Assembly: GCF_019578655.1 (NCBI RefSeq)
Contig: NC_063263.1
Span: 12,151,001-12,215,000, forward strand
Reading direction: 5' to 3'
DNA: 64,000 bases
Source of the DNA: Ricinus communis
Taxonomy: Eukaryota > Streptophyta > Magnoliopsida > Malpighiales > Euphorbiaceae
The translations under genes were made by a program, and so were the position numbers. How positions within the stretch are numbered: the stretch's first letter is position 1; every line of letters starts with the position of its first letter. Below, one piece after another: positions 23,001 to 35,499 of the stretch. The notes beneath the pieces are model-generated. The model worked only from the letters and a program-made list of their open reading frames with translations, searched no databases and was not told the DNA's origin.

Positions 23001-26000
23001 GCTTATGTTTAATTTCTTCTGAAAAAGTTGGAGATATTTTATCACATATTAGATGCTAAGAAAATTAGATTTAGAAATAGATAAACTATGAACTCTCTTT
23101 TCAAGTTCAATTTAATCCTAATGTTTGACCTTCAACTGGAAATTATAAATTTAACTTCTTTTGGTAACATTTAAATGTTCCGAATTTATGGGCCTAGAAG
23201 ATTGACAAATAATTTCTATGGAAAAGTGTAGTTAACTATACATTATGATCTGGAAAGAACAAGTTACTTACTCCGAAGTATTCTATGTTTGTTTTATAAA
23301 ACTATAGTCCCACATTGGAAAAGGGACTATCCATTTGATCTATATGTAAGAGCTTTGACGAACTTATTACTAATATTAAGGGGTGACTTTTGAGCCTCAG
23401 GTACAGGCCTAGCCCCATCCCAAGCTATTAGGCCAGTAAACCATGCAGACTAGGGTCTCAAAATGGTATGAGAGCCATGAAGTAGGTGGGGGCCACTACC
23501 ACCCCTTTCACACATTGGGGAGGATCTATTGATATAATCTGTATATAAAAACCTTGGTGGACTATTACTAACACCAAGGGGAGGACTTTGGTCTGGACAA
23601 TATATGGAACTTTAGGGATTTTGCATGTGTAGTGCTTTGGTTTTACTTTTAGATGTGTAGTTTTCCTCGTAAAGGTTCCAGTTTTATGCGGCCCTTCATT
23701 AATTGCTCTGTACATGCATGCAGGTCACCAGATTATACAAGGGGAGAGAGCATGTTGAAGTCGAATTTATTGTAAGATTGCCAGATGACTGCTTAATAAT
23801 TAATTCTATTTAAGCAATATATTTGCTTTCCTGGAAGTAAAATGAAATACAGACTTGCCGTTTGTTTTGATCTAAAAATTCTCTTTTCACTGGATCTTAA
23901 TTGCTACACATTTCACATGGTGCATTTTATGGTAACTGCTGTAACAGGTTGGGCCTATACCCATCGATGATGGAACTGGCAAAGAAGTTGCAACACAAAT
24001 TACAACTACTTTGGATACCAAAAAAACATTCTATGTGGATTCTAGTGGACGTGATTTTATCAAAAAAGTAAGTCGAATATGTGTTGTTCTGTTTCATGCT
24101 AAAAATTGTCAGCTGGATTTTTGTTTGGATGATGTAGGGCTGTTAGCTTAAAGTTCTACTTTTCATATTCTCAACAATGTCCTCATGAAACTTAAATATT
24201 GTCAACAGTTTTGTATAGAAGATAGATAAAAGAATGCCACTTTTTTACAAAATTGGCTTGCTTTGTTGCATATATGAAAAGTTGCTTCTTTTGTTGACAC
24301 TCATTTTCTATTTTGAAACGTCAAATGAACCAAAGGCTTTTCTGTTTTCAGATTCGTGATTATAGAACAGACTGGGACCTGGAAGTAAACCAACCTGCTG
24401 CTGGAAATTATTACCCTGTATGTTTCTCTAAAGGCAACTGTCTTGCTTAAGTGAGGGAACACTAGCAGCTTCTATTCACATGCACTATCTTTTAAAAAGT
24501 GAACCTGTATTCAGCTTACACTTAGTAGGAATGGGCCTTTTCTTTTCAATTACTGGATCACATAATAGTGCTGAGGAGGATATAGTTGTGTGTCTCTAAT
24601 ATCAATTTTTGTATCATCTTTGTGCATTCAGATTAATCTTGGAATTTATACTCAAGATGATAAGAAAGAATTTTCAGTTTTGGTGGATCGACCTCTAGGA
24701 GGATCTAGCTTAGTGGATGGACAAATAGAGCTGATGCTCCATCGGTTTGTTATCACCTTTCACATATTTAACTTTTGTTGACTGTTGTTACTGTCTTAAG
24801 GGATTACTTTTATTAATTAATGGAGTAATCTTGCTTTGTGTCGTCCTGTTTTTAATAATTGTTTTAAAGAGGAAAAATATCACTGTATGACACCAAAATG
24901 GTGCTGCCTGTGTGAGAAAGAGAGATTACGTGTATGGAACGGAATCCAGAAAAACTATCAACATCAAAAGAATTTACGTAAGACTCTTAACTATGCTGAG
25001 ATTTGTCAGCCCTAAGCCTATTCAGTGAAAGTATAAAGAAATTTCTCCTCTCCCCTAACACTATGCAAGGCTAGATGAGATGTGTTAGAAGTTGTATTTA
25101 TCCTACATCGCTTGGTTATTGGGCTGTTATAGTGTATATAAGTGGATTGGGCATCCTCTTCCTTTGAGCTAGCTTTTAGGGATAGGTTCTAGTCAAGCCC
25201 ATTTATCATGGTATTAGAGCCGGCCTTTTGTCTACGATGATGGGTTTGGATCCGGCCCGTTTGCATGTCACGCTAAGGTTGAAGGAGGGTGTTAGAAGTT
25301 GTATTTATCCCACATCGCTTGGTTACTGAGCAATTATAGTGTATATAAGTGGATGGGTTCTACTTAAAACCCATTTATCAAGTTGAAAGGGAAGGGATTG
25401 GTATTTTAATGGAAGGAGAAGGGATGGAATGGAATAGGAAGAGCAAATAATCTTATTATCTTTGGAAAATAAACAATTAGTTCAGAAAAGACAACTGAGA
25501 AGAGATGGTATTCTTTTGTTTGGATGAATGAAAATAGAAGAGAATTAAAATTGTAAAAGACATAAAAATCCTCATTGTTTAATTTATATCTTTCTTTCTT
25601 TCTAATATTAAGGGTGACAAGGACAAAGCATGAAACTTTTAATTGCTTCTCATTTAGGTGAACTTCTTTTATAGTGTAATCAATTTCACCTTCTATAAGA
25701 TGAATGAAGGAAAAAGATTATCCTTCCTCTTCCTCTTAAGAATTTAATAGCCAAACAAGATTCAGGGGTGATTTGGATTTCCCTTCATTTAACCTCCAAC
25801 CACGCATAGTGTAAAGGCTCTCTTTTTACATTCTCTCCAAACTGTCTAGAAAGTAGCTGAGTGGATGATGGAAGTTAAAACTTCCATTTACGCGTGGGAG
25901 TGTTTTGTAGCATTACTTTTATAAACATTTGTAGTGTAAGACATGGAGCAGATTTTCAGCTAAGTCATTAGCCAAGTGTTATGTGCTTCTGTAGCTTTAG

Positions 26001-27515
26001 AAAAAACTATAAACGGGTATGTCTCATCCATTCATCCCCTACTCTTCTTGTGATGTAGGAGATTGCTACTTGACGATTCTAGGGGTGTTGCAGAAGCCCT
26101 AAATGAAACAGTTTGTGTTCTGGACAAATGTGCAGGATTGACGGTAAGCACATTTCACTGGCTATGGAATGCAAGTGCAACAATTAGCTAATTCTTCAAT
26201 AGAATTCTGGTTTAACTGTTTGATTTATCGCTTCTTTTCTTAAGAAACATCCTTGCATCCATATCATTGAAACGCAAATAGAAGTCCAAGCTTTTGGATT
26301 CATGTAAACTGAAAATTTTATATTATAGTCAGTTAACTGATGATTGCCACCGAAGTTCACATTAAAAAGGGACCTCATTGGTACATTTTCTTAATCTGTA
26401 TATTATCTTACCTGACTTTTCTTTTTTTTTTTTTTTTTTTTTTGCAGATCCAAGGAAAATATTATTTTAGAATTGATCCTGTAGGAGAAGGTGCCAAGTG
26501 GCGGCGTTCTTTTGGGCAGGAGATATATTCACCCCTCTTGCTGGCCTTTGCTGAAGAGGTAAAGCAATTAACTAACTTAACAGGCCATTTCATTCTCACT
26601 CTCGTGAATTGGTTTCTTATAAATAATTTCTTTTTGCAGGATGAAGATAACTGGATGAAGTCTCATATAACCACTTTCTCAGGCATTGACCCCTCCTACA
26701 GGTTACCTGATAATGTTGCAGTTATAACTCTACAGGTAATCAGGAATCCAGCATTTCCTAGTTTATTATAGTTGACTTGGCAAGTCATGTATAAGGAACA
26801 AGAATCTTCCCTAAGCTTAGGAGCAGGCCTTAATGGCCAGCTCCCTTACAGGGCCATGTACCAATAACTAGTGAGATGCTTGGCGTTAGCCCTTTGTTTT
26901 CTTATTTGATAACATCCGTTTTCTACTCTTGACAATATTATCTTTCTTTGAGATACGCAGGAGCTTGATGATGGAAAAGTTCTCCTGCGGTTAGCACATT
27001 TATACGAGGTTCTAATTTCTCTTTCCCAAATCTTGTTCATGTTCTTTCATCTCTCCATTAACATTTGTGTTTAGCTCAGTTTGTGACATTTTCTTTTCTT
27101 TGCTCCACTTCATGGAATCATTCACAGATTGGGGAAGACAAGGATCTTTCAGTAATGACGAGTGTAGAACTGAAGAAGTTGTTCCCTGGCAAGAAGGTAG
27201 AAGCAATAGTCTCCTGACACTAAACCGGCATCATTTCTATTTTTTTCTGCTAGCAATGGTAATATGTTGTTCCCATGTTTTTTTTATTCACAGATTGGCA
27301 AAGTGGTGGAAACAAGCTTATCCGCCAATCAAGAAAGGAAAGAAATGGAAAAGAAGAGACTTGTCTGGAAAGTAGAGGGCTCGGCGAAACAAGAAACAGT
27401 GGCAAGGGGCGGGCCTGTAGATCCTGCAAAACTAGTGGTACAACTTGCACCCATGGAAATTCGCACCTTTGCCATTGATTTTGGTCATACATCCCACCAT
27501 GTATTTGATGTCTAA
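17087..27515 (+). CDS. Alpha-mannosidase, GH38, tandem copy B
   Basis: This copy has the same role and architecture as copy A: a signal peptide (residues 1 to about 21), HTHDDVGW with His47 and Asp49, nucleophile Asp169 in QIDPFGHS, and His411 in [10 protein letters not shown]. Coding exons: 17087-17290, 17417-17500, 18183-18271, 18441-18615, 18716-18835, 18936-19022, 19115-19186, 19688-19801, 20387-20487, 20579-20672, 20773-20940, 21030-21119, 21514-21579, 21685-21741, 21922-22141, 22261-22400, 22559-22633, 22767-22826, 22906-22977, 23724-23771, 23948-24067, 24352-24417, 24632-24744, 26059-26143, 26448-26558, 26640-26735, 26961-27008, 27128-27196, 27294-27515. They total 3066 nt, 1021 aa, with no interruption. 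Exon lengths equal those of copy A except exons 6, 12, 17 and 29, which are 3 or 6 nt longer. Several introns are longer, including 19 and 23, which hold retroelement remnants. Confidence 0.95.
21120..21513 (+). other. GC-AG intron 12 of mannosidase B
   Basis: The exon ends CAACAG and the intron starts GCAAAC and ends CTCCAG. It matches copy A in position and in the non-canonical GC start, so the GC donor predates the duplication. Confidence 0.8.
23300..23600. mobile_element. Degenerate TRIM-like retroelement in intron 19 of mannosidase B
   Basis: Two diverged direct repeats start with CACATTGG at 23311 and 23511 and continue with matching blocks (a TATAT-TAA stretch, a CTATTACTAA or TTATTACTAA block, then AAGGGG and GACTTT). 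Between them, TGGTATGAGAGCC at 23464-23476 resembles the primer-binding site complementary to initiator methionine tRNA (usual form TGGTATCAGAGC). A purine-rich GGTGGGGG precedes the second repeat. This order (repeat, primer site, purine tract, repeat) is that of terminal-repeat retrotransposons in miniature. It has no coding capacity and unclear ends. Confidence 0.5.
25083..25380 (+). mobile_element. TRIM element in intron 23 of mannosidase B
   Basis: Two terminal direct repeats start TGTTAGAAGTTGTATTTATC (25083 and 25290) and both end CCCATTTATCA (25208 and 25380). The 3' repeat has an internal deletion (about 91 versus 126 bp). Directly after the first repeat, TGGTATTAGAGCC (25209-25221) resembles a methionine tRNA primer-binding site, and GAAGGAGGG lies directly before the second repeat as a polypurine tract. 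There is no coding capacity in the roughly 298 bp. Both repeats contain TATAAGTGGAT, a possible TATA region. Flanks AGATG and AGTTG could be a 5-bp target duplication with one change. Confidence 0.8.
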
Positions 27516-29210
27516 ATAATGGTACCACTGGTAGAATGCTCCAAAAGATATTCTTGGTAACTATGTTCTGGAGCTCTTCTTTGTTGCAAGAATGTATCAT
27601 GGGTCAGGTGTGGGTGTAAAAATAGTAATCACTTCCTATGTTCCATCTTTATAACTATTGAGAAATAAAGTTTAGAATAGTTGTGTTTGAAATTGACATA
27701 CTTTATTATATAATAACTTTGCATCAAAAACTAAATGACAAGCTTCTGAATTGGAAGAAATAATTACATAGATATATGGTCTATCACATCATCATCTTTT
27801 GATTTATCCAATGAAATTATAACATTTAATTCAATCTATTTTTACATGTCAGTTTTATTTGTACAAATTAACTAAAATTAACACAAAACAGTTAACTATT
27901 CAAAAATAAAATTGATATAAAAAAATTAAAATAAAATAATCATATTTTATTAAATAATTTTTTAATAATATAATAGATCAAGTTCATATAATAATAGTAG
28001 TGATATTTCTCATAAACTGGTGGCTCATTTTTGTTGAGCTATTATCTAATGTTATGTTAAAAATATTAGTTGGATTCTGATTCTAAAGCTTAGATTTTAA
28101 GCATCTAATAAGTTGATTACTTTTATTCGATAAAAAAAGAAAATATGTCTAAACTTTATTATATTCTTGGTGAGTCAAGCTTGAAATAAATAATTCCTTT
28201 TTTATGCTCTTGTAATATAATGTGAAATTTACTTGTCTAAACTTTATTATATTATTAATTAATCATCAAATTAAGCAAAATATATAATTATAAAAAACGT
28301 AATGGAAGATTAGATAAAAATTGAATTACAAAATCCAACAATTAATAAACATCTAAAAAAGGATAAAAGATTCTTTCAAAAAAAAAAATAAGGATAAAAG
28401 ATCAATTACAAGTTGTTCTTATCCGTATCGTAAACATAATTACTTAATCACTTCTTTTAAAAGTTAAATACATATCTATTATCATTAATCTTTCTATATA
28501 TATTTTTTTAATACTTAATATCAATTAAATTATGAATTTTCACCTTTTTGTAATTTTATTTAATTATTTTATAATTTTTAATTTATTCTTAAAAATATTT
28601 TCTGGCAATAATTTTAAAATTTTACAATAAATAATATAACAAGTTAATTTTACTTGCTAAAAGAAAATTACTAAATCAATAAAACTTTATTGTGTTTAAA
28701 TATAAAATGTGTGAAAAATATATATACATATAAACAATTTTATAACTATTTTTACTAATTCACAATTATTATTCTTTTAATAAATATATTTAACTTATAA
28801 TATTATTTTTTTCTTGTAAAATTTTAAAATTATTATCATAAAATATTCTAAAATAAATTAAAAACAAATATTATTATAAAATTTTAAAATAATTAAATAA
28901 AATTACTAAAAAATTTAAAATTTGATTTATTATTACGAAAATCTTACTTTTTCTTTTTGCCATTTTACAATTTATTATTATATTTATTATTATTATTATT
29001 ATTATTATAAAATATGGTTGGAGAAATTAAAAAAAAAAAACTATCGTTGGAAAAATTGGAAAAAAAGAGGGCCAGAATTGTAAAATCATACCACCGTGAC
29101 AACCAATATTCGGTGGAGATGCTGGCAGATACCGGTGGCACGGAGAGAGAAGTGAGTTTTTTTTTTTTTTTTTTTATGGTATTAGAAAGAGAAAAGCTTC
29201 GGTGGCCATA
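27516..29210. other. AT-rich intergenic region
   Basis: The 3' flank of mannosidase B is followed by about 1.3 kb of very AT-rich DNA with homopolymer runs and a TTA/ATT trinucleotide run at about 28973-29008. No gene was recognised. The last 60 bases before the RING gene leader are less AT-rich. Confidence 0.6.
28973..29008. repeat. TTA trinucleotide microsatellite
   Basis: A run of TTA/ATT units lies upstream of the RNF10-like gene, with one interruption near its start. Confidence 0.85.
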
Positions 29211-29289
29211 ATAAGAGTGTGGAGTCGTGGAACAAAGCGAACACAAACGCGCCCAACTACCAGAACTTCCGTTTCTTTTTTAAAATTTC

Positions 29290-32200
29290 ATGTCCATCTT
29301 GCCCATCGAATCTCAAGGTTCCACTTCGTCTTCTTCCTTCGATTCAATCTCTCAAAACCCTAATTCTTCTAATCATGGCAACATCACTATCTCTTCTCCT
29401 CAGTCTCCTTCTTCCCTCTCCCGCCAATTTCACTCTATCCAATTCACCGATCCTCCTCAATCTCCCATCTCTCCATCAGGTTTCTTCTTCTTTTTCTTTT
29501 TTCCTCCCTTTATTTCTTTTTCGTTTCCTTTTGGTTCTATCTAGTTAAATTTTTTTCATTTTATGTTTTTGTTTGTTTGTTTTGTTTTGATGGAACCCTA
29601 GGGAGTTTATGTGAGTTAGAATTTTGTCTATGGTTGTCAATTTTTTTATGCTTTTGGTTGTTTTTGGTTCCAGTTGCAAGCTACTGTTTGTAACTTAATT
29701 ATTTGTTTTGTGACTTAATTGCATTGAATCGCTGTATTGTTAGTTTTTTTATATATAAAAAAAATTGCTTGGCGATTTTTGGGTTTGCGTGACTAATCTA
29801 TGTTTAATGCATTGTATAATGACAGGCCAATTCGCTCCAGCTGCAGAAGAATCTGGTGGATCTTCCAAACAGGTTAATGGTTTTTGTGTTAGATTAAGAA
29901 TCTACACTGCCCTTTCCCATTTTCGAAAATACCCATTAAAAGTTGAATTCTGTAACTGTTTCCACTGTTATTATTTTATGGGCATTTAAATAGAAGAAAT
30001 TTGAAGTACAGAGTTGAAATAATGATAGAAGCTGTTCTTGTCTAGTGATGTTTAATGATTTAATTTGCTGTTTATATTTTTCTTTAGGTGAATGGATCAA
30101 GGACATTAAATGAGAAGAAAAGTTTGCCTCAGCAAAATGGAGAGATACATTCTCAGTCTCGCCTGGATGGTCAAGGGTCCAAAGGGAAAACATCAGGAAC
30201 TATGTCCTCTTCTCAAGGTCAACAAAGTAACGGTCCTATCAATGGTCAAGGAAGCAGTGCATATTCATCAGGAAGAAGGGCGCAGATGATGAATGCTAAC
30301 CATTTATTGAATTTTCATTATGATCCAATTTGTCGGCCTAAACCTAGGGCTCCTCCTCCAAGGCGCCAGCAGAAGATAAAGCCTTATAACAAAGATTTGT
30401 TCCTTCAGGCTAATTACAAGTTTGTTTTGTTAGATAAAGGGAATTATACACCTGCATCGATGGATCCTGATAAAATGCTTATTTGGGATGATATAATTTG
30501 TGTGAGGTATGCCACCCCAGTTCCAGTGCAATGTCCAATTTGTTTGGAATATCCTTTGTGCCCACAAATAACTTCGTGTGGACATATTTTTTGTTTCCCC
30601 TGTATTCTTCGGTATTTGTTGTTGGGCAAGGAGGATCATAAAGGTGATTGCTTTAAAAGATGCCCTTTATGTTTTGTGATGGTATCTCAAAAGGATTTGT
30701 ACACCATCTACATTGAGAATGTGAAGCAGTACAGTGTTGGTAATACCGTAGATTTCATGCTTCTAACAAGACAAAAGGATTCCATTACTCCATCTCTGAA
30801 AACTAAAACAGAGAGGGATACTTTTATGAGTTGCAGCGACATCTACAACCCCTTCTCCAAGTTTACATTCACTTCAGATTTAGAGCTGTCTGTCAGAAAA
30901 GCAATAGCAGATTTAGATGGTTGGTTAGCCAAAGCAGATTCAGGTCTTGTCGATGACTTAGAGAAGCTTCCATATGTTTGTGCTGCGATGGAGAAATTAG
31001 AACAGAGGAAGAAGTACTGGAATGAGCAGTGGGACAGTGATAATAGTAGAAACTACAAACATGCCAACAGCCAGAAACAATCTCAGAAGCTTTTGTCAAC
31101 TGTAGATGTAAATTGTGCTGATGATGAAGGTGGCAATACTGGAAGTTTAATACGGCCCATTGATCTCAAAGATGAAAATAAGTGGTCAGAGTTCAAATCG
31201 GATGCAGTTATGACTGTAGAAGGCCAAGGCACAACTTTTTCTTCCTCGTGCACTGAAAGCAAGAGTTTGCAAAAAATCTCGAATGAATCACGAGACATGA
31301 AGGACAGTGACTCTTACTACTTCTACCAGGTTAGGGATATGTAGATTGCATGTTTCCTCATTTGGTGCGTAGTTATTAACTTGTAGCCGTTTAGGTAGTC
31401 ATATTGCTTAGTTTGACAGTTAATTTAGCAGCCGTTGGGATCATACGAGGAGTTTAATTATAAGCTTGCATTGGTTGCCTTCTCAATGAGGTTTATAAAT
31501 TGATTTAGCTAGCATGATTTATTGAAGCTGTGCCTAGAAAAGTTTGCTTCTTATTTGTTAAGAGTAACATATATCTGCATGATGTGTTGATTGTCTGTGT
31601 ATTTTGTTGTTCTCAATTAGATTCAGAGTGGTAATGAAGAAAATGCAACTGAATGTTGACAGTTAAATTGATGTGTACTTTTTACTTGCAAATGTGGAGC
31701 CGATAAGGCTTCCTTTTAGTCAGCAAGTTGGTTTTATTCAAAGTGATTGATGTCAAATGAAAATGGACAGAAGGTAGTAACTACAAGAACTGAATTCTAC
31801 AGTTTAATGAGTCACATCAGTACTTAAATCTTCTTTTTCACTTTTGAAGGCCAATAAATATCAAAGTGCCAGTGCTCTTCTAAGCATGCATTTAGTAAGA
31901 AAGTGACTGGGCTTCCTGTTAATTGGAAACTTTGCATGGCCTATGCACTGGGTGCATGACATTTCTTTGATAGTAAGGACAGGTGGTTATACCATAACTA
32001 GTAAATACCATGGGTTAACACTCATCACAGTCAGTATTATTATTACTATTTGCTTTTATCTTTTTCACGTATGCTTTCTGTGTGATAATTACATCATCTG
32101 TGCCAGTAGTATTATACCAAATTTTTGGAGTTTGAAATCTGAAGTTGCTGTTTTCACTTGTGCTTGGTTTTCAGGCGGTTGATGGTCAGCATCTCATTCT

Positions 32201-34686
32201 TCACCCCCTAAACATGAAGTGTCTTCTGCAACACTATGGGAGCTATGATATGCTTCCGCACAGGTATGAGTAACAAGTTTTAGTCTCCTCCAAGTCCGTG
32301 GATGTGAATGAAAAGGCTATATAAAGACGTGTGGAAGTACAATAAAAAGTAGTACTTAGAAAGAGGGTTGCCTGAGATTGAGATCCTGACCTCTGCTATG
32401 AGATGGGTTTTATATCTGTGTTCTACTGGTGCAATGAATTTGTCTAACAATTGGAGCCACGTAAACTCAATAATTAAATTGTTTTCTCAATTCTTTTTAC
32501 TGTTCGATTTTGCTCTACTTTTATCCCTCTTGTAAATATCTTGGTGAAAGGATTTATCAGAAAAGGAATAGGGAGTCTACTTGAAACTGGGATGGATGCA
32601 AAATAGCGTTGTCGTCAAAAATCTTGCTTCTGATTTCTTGAGTGTTGTAATTGGAGCAACTGGAAAATATAGAATGTCATCTTCGATTCCTCTTACTGAG
32701 TTAAATATCTGTTAAATGCAGAATAAGTGGAAAAATCTTGCAGTTGGAGGTAGTAACTCAGTCGGAGGCCATGAGGAGGCGCTATCGTTATTTGAGCCAT
32801 TTTTCTTTGACAACAACATTTCAAGTACCATTTTTTCACTGTTGACTTCTGTATATTTGTCAATTTCATCAGTCATGTAATGGTTATTCAACTTTCCAAT
32901 TTTCAGCTATGTGAGATTGATCTGAGTGAGGTGCTACCTCCTGATGCCCTGTTTCCATTCATGGATGAGATTAAGAAGCGTGAGAAGCAGAGGAAGGAAC
33001 TTGCCAAAAAGGTTTGTTCACATAGGTGGTATAGTATCTTGCCTGATTCAAATAAACCTCATATCCTGGAATGAATTGAAGATCTTTTATGCAGCCACTA
33101 GTTCCACTGTTATTATGTTCCACATCTTTCATTTTGACCTTAATTATACAACTTGAGTTGTCAACATGTTCTTCTTCTATGGGATGAAAAACCTAAAAGA
33201 AGATTGGTATGCTTAGGAATGTGTATGATATTTGTTTGGAGAGCTGATGATTGTATATGCTGGTTAAAAATTTGGATGTTCTGTTCTCAATGGTGATTTT
33301 GTTGTTTTTATTTCTCATTTCAGTCAGTTTTGTGTGAAAACGTAACATGAGACCATACTTTTAGAACTGCATTGTTTGTAGGAGCGGAAGGAGAAGATCA
33401 AGGCAGAAGCTGCTGCCCATCCTGATTCCATTTTATCTGGTTCTGGACACTCCTTCCTCAATGACTCTCCTAAATTTTCCATGGATGATTTTGAAGGTAA
33501 TGTTCTGCTGTTTATGTGCAGATTTACGTCATTGTAATGGCAAAATATTTTATGGTGGTATCCATATAGGTTAATAATCAATCTGGTCCCATAAATTGCT
33601 AAAGATGAACTCTGGAGTACTTCCATATTGATTGATACTGAACTTCTCCACGGCCTTAAATAGTGTATTTGTCTCCCTGGTTAGCTGCGTTAAATCTTAG
33701 GTTAGATGGTCCAACAGAACTAGTGATTATAGACTTCTCCGCAAAATTGTAAATGCACAAAAGCTTAGTTCCTAAATAAGAGAATATCTTACTAATTTTC
33801 TTTATCAAAATAACATTGCTGTGGCATCGGAGTTATATTACATCATGATCTTACCAGGATCCATGGTTCTTGGCTTGGCATTTTGTAATGAAGCCTGTCT
33901 TTCTGGACTTGTAATTTCTTAAATCTTATTGTTCTTAATTTACATGTTGAGATAGTTCTTTTATCTAAAAGACCATTGTAGAATCTGAATTTTGCAGTCC
34001 TGACTGTTCTCTTATCACCGGTTATTTAATATTGCAAATGTGTCCTAGGTGATTGTTGCTGGACTATTTGTATTTAGTGGTTTACTTGTGGCTCCCTCTT
34101 TTCTTTCTTCTCTCTTTATATATGTAATCTCCAGCCCTTGGAAGTTCCACTGCAATGCCATCTAGCCCCCCAATGTCATCAAGCCCTCCAGTTGTTGGGG
34201 AGAAGATACTGTTTTCGAATGTTACAAGGCTTGGTTTTGCTGCTGGCCACGATTCTCCCACCTTGAAAATTGAGGAAACCAGCGCTCTGCATAGCAACAA
34301 AGTGACAAATGATTCTACTGGTGTATCTGGTATTTTTCTAGTTTAATGTTTCTACTCTTTTCTTGGCATGTCTCCCCATGCACGAGATTTTGAATGCCTA
34401 TGGATTCATACCTAAAATAAACAATGGCACAAACGAATTTTCTTTTTCCCTTTCCTTGTGGCCGTTCAGGCAACTACCTCGAATTTTTTTTCCATCTCCA
34501 GTCATGGGATCTTTTTTGTTTATGGATGCAGGGACGAGAAATACAGGTACACCAACATTTGCGAATATAACCTCAAGAATGAATTCTGGAGAAAATTTGA
34601 ATGTATCTAAGATGAATGAGATTGGAAAGAAAGGAAAGAAACAGAATCGAGTCCTCATGTCCACAGCAGGTGGTAGGCGCTACTGA
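29290..34686 (+). CDS. RNF10-like RING-type E3 ubiquitin ligase
   Basis: The protein is predicted to have about 746 aa and a C3HC4 RING at residues about 228-275 (CPICLE, then CGHIFCFPC, then RCPLC), which in this family recruits an E2 enzyme for ubiquitin transfer. The N-terminus is Ser/Gln-rich and low in complexity. A HYDPICRPKPRAPPPRR motif before the RING, and the downstream region with a charged KKREKQRKELAKK helix, match RNF10-family layout. Exons: 29290-29479, 29826-29872, 30088-31329, 32175-32263, 32722-32824, 32907-33011, 33382-33496, 34135-34329, 34532-34686, all joining in one frame. The start at 29290 is the first ATG in frame with the downstream exons. A second ATG in another frame (29219) is upstream. 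The C-terminus is basic (GKKGKKQNRVL). The position next to the mannosidases matches Arabidopsis At3g26730. It appears intact. Confidence 0.88.
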
Positions 34687-35476
34687 CGTGCAAGCTTATT
34701 CTTACAGCTGCACTTTTGTAAATCGTGTTCATTCTGAGAGGTGGATCCTGTGAAATGAAACTCTGAATTAGCTTAGACTACTTGTAGACGGTACTGAGAA
34801 TAAAATATTGTCAGAAGTGTGAAGGACATTCAAAATGTACAGCTTGAGCTCTTCAGAATTCATCTTGCCATTACCTTTTGACCCATATATTTTGGGCAAG
34901 AGATTTGGCGTTTTTCTACCCTAAAAGTCTTGTTTTTTGGAGCTTTGAGGTCTGAATAACAAGATGGTCAGCGCTACTGATAAGGAATTAAGACGAAGGA
35001 TTATGTTTGGTAGATTTGGTCTACCATGTTAATATATTAAATTAAATGTTAATATGACATAATTTATCAATTGTTATCAAGTATTGATTGTTTTATTTAT
35101 TATTATTAAATAATTATAATTAAAAATAGATAAATATAAATGTAATAACTAATTAATAAATCATTTAAGTTCGTTTTCCTTTCTAGATGTTCCTATTAAA
35201 TGGACCGTCCATAAGTTAAATTTAACAAGTGGTGCTTTGTGTAATTGAAACTTGTGCTCATCTGGATTATTATGATTTTAAAGCCGCTTAGCATCTCCAA
35301 CAAATGTTATTTGTATGTCTAAAATAGTTAAACTTTTTAATTTAATTTATTTTGAAATATGAATGTGTTAATAATATGCTCCATTCTATTTTTATTTATT
35401 TTTTATTAATAAGAAATATATAAAAAATTATAGCTCTTAAAGATAAAAAAGAAATAAAAATAAAAAATATATATAT
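34687..35476. other. Convergent intergenic region
   Basis: This is the 3' flank of the RING gene on the plus strand and of the DnaJ pseudogene on the minus strand. It is AT-rich and has no recognisable feature. Confidence 0.5.
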
Positions 35477-35499
35477 TTAAGAATTATTTTCTTTCTCTC

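Noticed and set aside
28973..29008. Regular repeat that might suggest a CRISPR-like array
   Set aside because: It is a plain trinucleotide microsatellite in a plant genome, with no spacers.
29219..29548. Alternative first ATG of the RNF10-like gene in another frame
   Set aside because: Its frame does not join the downstream exons at the 29479/29826 junction; the 29290 frame does.
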